Translations under genes and position numbers: made by a program
Notes under the pieces: model-generated
What the model was told of the DNA's origin: nothing
Databases searched by the model: none
What the model saw: the letters and a program-made list of their open reading frames with translations, nothing else
Part shown: positions 1-4,213 of the stretch, one piece after another
How positions within the stretch are numbered: position 1 is the stretch's first letter
Layout: every line of letters starts with the position of its first letter
Assembly: GCA_946545105.1 (NCBI GenBank)
Contig: CAMNMY010000029.1
Span: 1-8,141, forward strand
Source of the DNA: an uncultured Clostridia bacterium
GTDB lineage: Bacteria; Bacillota_A; Clostridia; Christensenellales; UBA3700
Direction: 5' to 3'
Length of the DNA stretch: 8,141 nt

Positions 1-75
1 GCATTGTCAACCAATTTAATCTATTTTGTGCGCATGCATTATGAAACATATATGTTTTTCTTTAGAATAAAGAAT

Positions 76-146
76 TACTTCATCTTTTACCATTTCATAA
101 ACTATATCATGAACAGCATCATAGCCAAGTGCATTTGCTTTCTTAG
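76..146 (-). pseudogene. Relic of a second rubrerythrin gene (C-terminal helix fragment)
   Basis: Read on the minus strand this stretch encodes [14 protein letters not shown] followed by IVYEMVKDE. It aligns without gaps to residues 144-166 of the intact rubrerythrin at 1769-2317, with 19 of 23 residues identical; by hand count about 62 of 71 bases match bases 1817-1887. The similarity ends abruptly on both sides. Upstream in the same frame a stop lies at 172-174, and downstream the frame continues into unrelated residues to a stop at 16-18, so the E-x-x-H iron-ligand pair is lost after the Glu. No start codon or ribosome binding site belongs to it. It is best read as a non-functional remnant of a duplicated rubrerythrin gene, in the same orientation as the intact copy and separated from it by the ATPase gene. 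Confidence 0.8.
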
Positions 147-216
147 CATTTGTCGGTCTTTTCTCAGATTCTCACGCTATATTCTTATAACAAATCATAG
201 CATTTCTTTTGACATT

Positions 217-231
217 TTTATGGTCCATAAA
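217..231. repeat. Perfect 15-base palindrome
   Basis: TTTATGG and CCATAAA flank a single central T. The dyad extends imperfectly outward (CATTT on the left, AATG on the right). It could be a protein-binding site or a decayed structure, but no promoter is attached to it. It lies just outside the left inverted repeat that brackets the ATPase gene. Confidence 0.4.
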
Positions 232-238
232 TGTATAG

Positions 239-253
239 TTTTGTCAAAATTGA
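239..253 (+). repeat. Left copy of 15-base inverted repeat bracketing the ATPase gene
   Basis: TTTTGTCAAAATTGA occurs here on the plus strand and again, exactly, on the minus strand at 1686-1700. The two copies face each other about 1.45 kb apart with only the ATPase gene and its promoter between them. The 7-mer AAATGTA lies just outside each copy (229-235, leaving a 3-base gap, and 1701-1707, directly adjacent). Terminal repeats of an inserted segment are one reading; AT-rich coincidence is another. Confidence 0.4.
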
Positions 254-322
254 AATTGTTTTTCTTTAATAACATTACTTTTTGTATGTTTTGTAAGCAA
301 TTACAGTATATTATTTCTACTC

Positions 323-1504
323 TTACAGTTCCTCTAATTCTAAGAAATCTTTCAGTTTTATATGTCTAACCATAGACGTTGTATAATCGATTTCATCATT
401 CGTTATAAGAACTTTGTCGTATGTATAATCCATTTTGTTAAACGCTTTAAACTCTCTCTTATACGCCTTTTCGTCTAAAACACTGTATGCAACTTGAATA
501 TAATGCACTTTCCCATTCTTTGTTGCTCTAAAATCTACTTCATCGTTTTCATATTTGAATACATTAATGTCGTATCCTCTATAAACAAGTTCATTGTAAA
601 CGATATTTTCTAAATTATGATCAAGATCATAACGGTTATTTTCTACTCTTAGAGAGTTAAAACAAACATCAGCATTATATACTTTGTAATAATACGCCAA
701 ATCACGTTTTACTTTTGTTGAATATGGTTTTATCTTGTCTATTCCGAAAGCTTCTTCTAAATAACTAATGTACTTCACAATCGTATGAAGTGAACATTGT
801 TCATTATTTGCTTTAATGTAATCGGCGATGCTTTTTGCTGATATTATTCTACTGTTTGATCTAAAAACAAAATCGCATACACTTCTAAATAAGTCGTCTT
901 TTTTTATGCCATATCTTACCACCAAATCATTATGAATAATTGTTTCTTCTAAATCCTGCAAATATGCAGTTTTTTCGTTTCCATCATATTCTAAACTTTT
1001 TGGAAATCCTCCCCAAATAAGATAATCACCAACACTATACTCTTTTCCTAATTCTTTTGCATATTCTTTTATCTCTTTGTAAACAAACGGCCTTATTCTA
1101 AAAGACACATATCTACCACTAAGCTCTTTTGTAAATTCACCTGATAGCAATTTTGAGTTTGATCCTGTAATAAACACCGAGTTGTTTTCAAGTCTTAATG
1201 TTTTACAGGCATCTGCCCAATCTGTTAAATTTTGTACTTCGTCTAAAAAAATATAACATTTATTATTCTTATCTTTTGTCGTATCGACATAATCAAGTAA
1301 TGCATCAGCATTTGGAATTGTCTTCCTAGTTCTTCTATTTTCAAAATCTAAATAAATAATATTACTACTATTTTTTGCGATTTCTTCTTTTATTTGTTCA
1401 AGAATAATAGACTTCCCACATCTTCTAATTCCAGTAATAATCTTAATTAAATCAGAATCTATAAACCCTCTAATCTTAGCTAAATACATTTCTCTTTTAA
1501 TCAT
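323..1504 (-). CDS. AAA+ ATPase with C-terminal DUF4143-type nuclease-like domain
   Basis: The 393-residue protein has the layout of the AAA_14/DUF4143 ATPases common in anaerobes and archaea, whose biological role is not firmly known. Visible parts are a Walker A loop GIRRCGKS (residues 25-32), a Walker B IFLDE with catalytic Asp88-Glu89, a sensor-1-like TGSNS (113-117), the family motif ELSGRY (127-132), a central helical region near 200-270 that may be winged-helix, and a C-terminal segment with E322-V-D324 followed by YIQVAY (335-340). The last resembles a PD-(D/E)XK fold in which the usual catalytic Lys is missing (IQV rather than IEVK), so nuclease activity is doubtful. There is no signal peptide or membrane segment, so it should be cytosolic. 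The ATG start follows GAGG at a spacing of 8 bases. It forms a single-gene unit with its own promoter, bracketed by inverted repeats, which suggests accessory DNA. Confidence 0.88.
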   Translation of the reverse strand: MIKREMYLAKIRGFIDSDLIKIITGIRRCGKSIILEQIKEEIAKNSSNIIYLDFENRRTRKTIPNADALLDYVDTTKDKNNKCYIFLDEVQNLTDWADACKTLRLENNSVFITGSNSKLLSGEFTKELSGRYVSFRIRPFVYKEIKEYAKELGKEYSVGDYLIWGGFPKSLEYDGNEKTAYLQDLEETIIHNDLVVRYGIKKDDLFRSVCDFVFRSNSRIISAKSIADYIKANNEQCSLHTIVKYISYLEEAFGIDKIKPYSTKVKRDLAYYYKVYNADVCFNSLRVENNRYDLDHNLENIVYNELVYRGYDINVFKYENDEVDFRATKNGKVHYIQVAYSVLDEKAYKREFKAFNKMDYTYDKVLITNDEIDYTTSMVRHIKLKDFLELEEL

Positions 1505-1524
1505 GTTTCTTACCTCGCATATAC

Positions 1525-1553
1525 ATTATACTGCAACATTTTTGCAATTTCAA
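1525..1553 (-). promoter_or_regulatory. Promoter of the ATPase gene with dyad in the spacer
   Basis: On the minus strand, TTGAAA (1548-1553) and a consensus TATAAT (1525-1530) are exactly 17 bases apart, a near-ideal sigma-A-type promoter, implying a leader of only about 15 bases before the ATG at 1504. The spacer contains a dyad, TGCAA-CATTT-TTGCA on the plus strand (1532-1546), placed where a repressor would block RNA polymerase. The regulator is unknown. Confidence 0.75.
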
Positions 1554-1607
1554 TAAAATCTTGCACTCTACTGCAACATTTTTGCAATTTCGATAAAATC
1601 TTGCACT
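1529..1607. repeat. Two tandem copies of a 40-base repeat upstream of the ATPase gene
   Basis: Bases 1529-1567 and 1569-1607 are identical except for one position (A at 1552, G at 1592), giving a 40-base period. Each copy includes the dyad TGCAA-N5-TTGCA. Only the gene-proximal copy makes a full promoter: in the distal copy the -35 is TCGAAA and the -10 position reads TAGAGT. The second copy may act as a second operator, or be a recent slippage or duplication product. Confidence 0.85.
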
Positions 1608-1653
1608 AGCCGCTGCCTATAACGTAGTATGCTTCCTAAATAATATATATTTT

Positions 1654-1670
1654 TGTTAATTTAATTAACA
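1654..1670. repeat. AT-rich palindrome in the rubrerythrin-ATPase gap
   Basis: TGTTAAT and ATTAACA flank a central TTA, forming a perfect 7-base dyad. It lies between the rubrerythrin terminator and the ATPase promoter repeats and has no assigned role. In such AT-rich DNA a dyad like this may be chance. Confidence 0.35.
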
Positions 1671-1685
1671 TCATGTCAAAAATCG

Positions 1686-1700
1686 TCAATTTTGACAAAA
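1686..1700 (-). repeat. Right copy of 15-base inverted repeat
   Basis: On the minus strand this reads TTTTGTCAAAATTGA, identical to plus-strand 239-253. It overlaps the T-tract of the rubrerythrin terminator (1697-1703). It is also one arm of a local hairpin (TGTCAAAA at 1674-1681 with TTTTGACA at 1690-1697), so its presence could be explained by local structure rather than by a mobile-element end. Confidence 0.4.
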
Positions 1701-1733
1701 AAATGTAGGAGCTTCGTCCAAACTCCTACATTT
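1697..1733 (-). terminator. Intrinsic terminator of the rubrerythrin gene
   Basis: AAATGTAGGAG (1701-1711) and CTCCTACATTT (1723-1733) form an 11-base perfect stem around an 11-base loop. On the minus strand it is followed by seven consecutive T (complement of 1697-1703). It begins about 36 bases after the rubrerythrin stop codon, the expected place, and should separate rubrerythrin transcription from the ATPase gene. Confidence 0.88.
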
Positions 1734-1768
1734 ATGAACATCTTTGATAGCTTTAACAATATAAAGTA

Positions 1769-2317
1769 TTATTTAAAATATCTATCTAATAAGCCTTTGA
1801 ATCCACATCCATGTCTTGCTTCATCTTTTGCCATTTCATGAACAGTATCATGAACTGCATCATAACCAAGTGCTTTAGCTTTCTTAGCTAAATCCAATTT
1901 TCCTTGGCAAGCGCCATGTTCTGCATCTGTTCTCATTTCAAGATTCTTCTTTGTTGAATTTGTTAATACTTCGCCCAAAAGTTCTGCAAATCTTGCAGCA
2001 TGATCTGCTTCTTCGAATGCATATCTCTTAAATGCTTCTGCGATTTCTGGGTATCCTTCTCTATCTGCTTGTCTAGACATAGCAAGATACATACCTACCT
2101 CTGAACATTCTCCGTTAAAATTATCTCTTAAACCTGCAACTATTTCTGGATCTAATCCTTGAGCTGAGCCTACTTTATGCTCATCTGCAAATACTAAAGT
2201 TGCGCCTTCTTCAATTTTATTGAATTTTTCTTTTGGTGCCTTACAAACTGGGCACTTTTCTGGAGCTTCATCTGCTTCTACTGTGTAACCACAAACCGAA
2301 CAAACATACTTTGCCAT
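1769..2317 (-). CDS. rbr: Reverse rubrerythrin (NADH/rubredoxin-linked peroxide reductase type)
   Basis: This 182-residue protein carries a rubredoxin-like iron site at the N-terminus (Cys6-x2-Cys9 and Cys22-x2-Cys25) followed by a four-helix ferritin-like domain. That order is reversed from classical rubrerythrin, where the rubredoxin part is C-terminal. Candidate di-iron ligands are visible as the Glu70/Glu73 region, E103-x2-H106, Glu133 and E166-x2-H169. Family members reduce hydrogen peroxide, and often oxygen, to water in the cytosol with electrons from NADH via rubredoxin partners; the clostridial version is a major oxygen-stress protein, known to be PerR-repressed in Clostridium acetobutylicum. 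The gene is monocistronic, with its own terminator at 1697-1733 and a divergent neighbour upstream. A partial, decayed second copy lies at 76-146. Length and motifs are intact, so it should be functional. Confidence 0.95.
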   Translation of the reverse strand: MAKYVCSVCGYTVEADEAPEKCPVCKAPKEKFNKIEEGATLVFADEHKVGSAQGLDPEIVAGLRDNFNGECSEVGMYLAMSRQADREGYPEIAEAFKRYAFEEADHAARFAELLGEVLTNSTKKNLEMRTDAEHGACQGKLDLAKKAKALGYDAVHDTVHEMAKDEARHGCGFKGLLDRYFK

Positions 2318-2328
2318 AATTATCTAAT

Positions 2329-2334
2329 CCTCCT
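2329..2334 (-). promoter_or_regulatory. Ribosome binding site of rubrerythrin, long spacing
   Basis: A perfect AGGAGG on the minus strand lies 11 bases before the ATG at 2315-2317. This is a few bases longer than the usual spacing, but no other in-frame start sits closer and the protein begins with the expected rubredoxin Cys motif six residues in. Confidence 0.75.
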
Positions 2335-2354
2335 AAATTATCTCTCTAGCCAAT

Positions 2355-2368
2355 GCATCATTTGATGC
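2355..2368. repeat. Dyad in the rubrerythrin leader
   Basis: GCATCA-TT-TGATGC is a perfect 6-base inverted repeat about 20 bases upstream of the rubrerythrin ribosome binding site. In RNA it would form a small stem (5 bases with a 4-base loop); as DNA it could be an operator. Its role is unknown. Confidence 0.4.
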
Positions 2369-2385
2369 TACTAATAATTTTAGCA

Positions 2386-2421
2386 TTATTTATAAATAAA
2401 TCATAGACTCATTTTTGCCAA
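2386..2421 (-). promoter_or_regulatory. Probable rubrerythrin promoter with overlapping palindrome
   Basis: On the minus strand, TTGGCA (2416-2421) lies 17 bases from a weak -10 TATTTA (2393-2398). The -10 is embedded in a perfect 14-base palindrome, TTATTTATAAATAA (2386-2399). An AT-rich dyad over the -10 of a peroxide-defence gene suggests a repressor site. It is similar in composition to PerR boxes but does not match their 7-1-7 consensus, so the regulator is inference only. The -10 is poor and other start points are possible. Confidence 0.4.
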
Positions 2422-2463
2422 AAATCCTTTAATTAAGTCTTTACATTTCTATAAATCTTTATA

Positions 2464-2472
2464 TGTTATAAT
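2464..2472 (+). promoter_or_regulatory. Extended -10 promoter of the alpha-galactosidase gene
   Basis: TGTTATAAT is an extended -10 element (TG-n-TATAAT) ending 20 bases before the GTG start. The best -35-like hexamer, TTTACA, ends about 21 bases upstream of the -10, too far for normal use, so the promoter probably relies on the extended -10. Confidence 0.65.
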
Positions 2473-2480
2473 GCAAGTAT

Positions 2481-2487
2481 AAGGAGA
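2481..2487 (+). promoter_or_regulatory. Ribosome binding site that fixes the GTG start of the GH36 gene
   Basis: AAGGAGA lies 5 bases before GTG at 2493. The nearby ATG at 2489 is out of frame and hits a stop after six codons, and the next in-frame ATG is at residue 39, inside the N-terminal domain. GTG is therefore the best start. Confidence 0.8.
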
Positions 2488-2492
2488 TATGC

Positions 2493-4139
2493 GTGAAAAA
2501 GCACTTTGATTTTAACATCACATATTGTGTAGATGGTCAATCCTACACTGTTGATAGATTAAAATGCGATCACTTCGAACTTGTTATTACAGAAAAAGAA
2601 GAAGTGATGAAAGTTGTTTTATACCCAAAATGCGAAATCTCCAACATTAATATTTCAATGTCATGCACTCACCTATACACTCCAGAAAGCAAGATTTTTG
2701 TAAATGGTTATCAATCATGGACTGAATCTAGAGAGTTTGCTATAGATGAAAAGCTTCAAAGAAGCGGAATACTTGGAAAATTAATTCCTAATATTTCTGC
2801 TTATGGAGATGAAAGATTTGTAAAGCGTCCACCTCGTGGCGTATTCCATGGTTATACTTATGGATATATCAGAGACTATACAAAGACTCATTTGTATGGT
2901 TCTATGACAGAAATAAACGGATATACAATTATTCAATTCAACACAAAGCACAATGCCGTTATTATTTCTAAGGACTTAGAAGGCGTAAAGATTTCTAAAC
3001 CTTATGAAGTATTTAATATTGGTTATTTTGAAGGTGAATACGACGAAGTATTCGATAGATACTTCTCTCTTCAAAACCTTCCAGGCCTTCGTCTAAAGTC
3101 TGCTACTGGTTATACATCTTGGTATAACTACTATAAAAAAGTAACAAGAAAGAATATAGACAATGATTTATTGAGTTTCCAAATGCAAGGCGTTCAACCT
3201 ATGATTTTCCAAATCGATGATGGTTACCAAAAGCATGTAGGAGATTGGTTAGATGTAAAAAAAGCATTTGGCGATATGAAAGAATTAACAGATTCTATTC
3301 ATGATGCTGGAATAAAAGCTGGGCTTTGGCTTGCCCCATTTGCTTGTTTTTCAAATTCAAAATTATACAAAGAACATAAAGATTGGCTTTTAAGAGATGA
3401 AAAAGGTAGATTAGTTAAAGGCGGCTTTAGCTGGTACCCTATTAGTACATATTATGTATTAGACTTCTTAAACCCTGGCGTTCAAAAATACTTAAAAGAT
3501 GTGTTTTTCCATATTTTAAATGTTTGGAACTTCGATATGGTTAAATTAGATTTCTTATACGCAGAGTGTTTGGTTCCAAGACAAAATAAATCTCGTGGTC
3601 AAATTATGTGCGAAGCAATGGACTTCTTGAGAGAATGCGTAGGTAACAAGCTTATCTTAGGCTGTGGCGTTCCTCTTGGTGCTGCGTTTGGAAGAGTTGA
3701 CTTCTGTAGAATTGGATGCGATGTAACGCTTAAATGGGAAGAAGGCTTTATTGGTAGAATTGTTTGCAGCGAATTGCCATCTACTATAAGAACATTAAAT
3801 AACACAATATTTAGACGTCATTTAAACGGCAGAGCCTTTGTTAACGATCCAGATGTATTCTTCTTAAGAGATTACAACATTAAACTTACTGAAGAACAAA
3901 GATTAATTATTGCCGATGTAAACAAACTATTTGGTGGCGTTTTGTTTGTATCTGATGATGTAGCAAGATATTCTGAACGTTCTTTAGATAATTTAAAGAG
4001 CGTATTTAAAGATGATGAAATAGAAATTCTTGAAGCTGAATATATGACTAAATCTATAATCTCAATTCGCTACACAATTAATGGTATTGAACAAGAATTA
4101 GTATTCGATATTCAACAAGGTAAAGTAATCCGCGGATAG
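2493..4139 (+). CDS. GH36 alpha-galactosidase, cytosolic
   Basis: The 548-residue protein matches the compact GH36 alpha-galactosidases (the Thermotoga maritima enzyme is of similar size), which hydrolyse terminal alpha-1,6-galactosides such as melibiose and raffinose with retention of configuration. The N-terminal beta domain (about 1-195) carries NGYQSW (71-76), whose Trp contributes to the active site. The TIM barrel follows, with FQIDDGYQ (239-246, substrate-binding Asp242-Asp243), GLWLAPF (277-283), KLDF (351-354, nucleophile Asp353) and CRIGCD (405-410, acid/base Asp410, with Arg406). The K-x-D and R-x3-D spacings fit what I recall of the T. maritima active site. A short beta domain ends the protein. 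No signal peptide is visible, so substrate must be imported, yet no transporter or sugar regulator lies beside it. It is a single-gene unit with its own promoter and a terminator at 4163-4193. Activity on a related alpha-galactosyl or N-acetylgalactosaminyl substrate cannot be excluded. Confidence 0.9.
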   Translation: MKKHFDFNITYCVDGQSYTVDRLKCDHFELVITEKEEVMKVVLYPKCEISNINISMSCTHLYTPESKIFVNGYQSWTESREFAIDEKLQRSGILGKLIPNISAYGDERFVKRPPRGVFHGYTYGYIRDYTKTHLYGSMTEINGYTIIQFNTKHNAVIISKDLEGVKISKPYEVFNIGYFEGEYDEVFDRYFSLQNLPGLRLKSATGYTSWYNYYKKVTRKNIDNDLLSFQMQGVQPMIFQIDDGYQKHVGDWLDVKKAFGDMKELTDSIHDAGIKAGLWLAPFACFSNSKLYKEHKDWLLRDEKGRLVKGGFSWYPISTYYVLDFLNPGVQKYLKDVFFHILNVWNFDMVKLDFLYAECLVPRQNKSRGQIMCEAMDFLRECVGNKLILGCGVPLGAAFGRVDFCRIGCDVTLKWEEGFIGRIVCSELPSTIRTLNNTIFRRHLNGRAFVNDPDVFFLRDYNIKLTEEQRLIIADVNKLFGGVLFVSDDVARYSERSLDNLKSVFKDDEIEILEAEYMTKSIISIRYTINGIEQELVFDIQQGKVIRG

Positions 4140-4157
4140 TAAAATCCATGTAAATGT

Positions 4158-4186
4158 TTGACAGTCTATCATTAAGTTGATAGACT
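4158..4186 (+). promoter_or_regulatory. Candidate glmS promoter laid over the upstream terminator
   Basis: A consensus -35, TTGACA (4158-4163), and TAGACT (4181-4186, four of six matches to TATAAT) are exactly 17 bases apart. The spacer and -10 are the hairpin of the preceding gene's terminator. Initiation would fall in or just after the T-tract, leaving a leader of roughly 20 bases with only the ribosome binding site (GGAGG at 4202-4206). The alternative is read-through from the GH36 gene. Confidence 0.5.
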
Positions 4187-4193
4187 TTTTTTT
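4163..4193 (+). terminator. Intrinsic terminator of the GH36 gene
   Basis: AGTCTATCA (4163-4171) and TGATAGACT (4178-4186) form a 9-base stem with a 6-base loop, followed by an unbroken T run through 4193. It begins about 24 bases after the GH36 stop codon and ends 20 bases before the glmS ATG. Confidence 0.9.
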
Positions 4194-4213
4194 GTTTATT
4201 TGGAGGACATATT

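Larger units (their letters stand above)
147..322. other. Non-coding AT-rich stretch downstream of the ATPase gene
   Basis: No supported gene lies here. An open frame on the plus strand (about 4-369) runs through it, but it crosses the rubrerythrin relic antisense, enters the ATPase gene antisense and resembles no protein family I know. The stretch contains a perfect 15-base palindrome (217-231, TTTATGG-T-CCATAAA) and the left 15-base inverted repeat (239-253). I see no convincing T-tailed hairpin to end the ATPase transcript, which reads leftward into this region. Confidence 0.6.

Noticed and set aside
4..369. 121-codon plus-strand open frame at the left edge
   Set aside because: It runs antisense to both the rubrerythrin relic and the 3' end of the ATPase gene, has low-complexity Phe/Ile-rich content typical of AT-rich shadow frames, and lacks a ribosome binding site.
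1529..1607. CRISPR array
   Set aside because: There are only two near-adjacent copies with one intervening base and no spacers, so it is a simple tandem duplication.
1674..1697. Second terminator hairpin (TGTCAAAA / TTTTGACA) next to the rubrerythrin terminator
   Set aside because: It is a weak AT-rich stem with an 8-base loop; on the minus strand it follows rather than precedes the T-tract, so it is not needed for termination and is noted only as part of the inverted repeat.
3599..3805. 68-codon minus-strand open frame inside the GH36 gene
   Set aside because: It is antisense to the acid/base region of the GH36 catalytic barrel and is explained as a shadow.
4140..4213. glmS ribozyme or riboswitch upstream of glmS
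   Set aside because: The gap is too short and fully occupied by a terminator, a promoter-like pair and the ribosome binding site.
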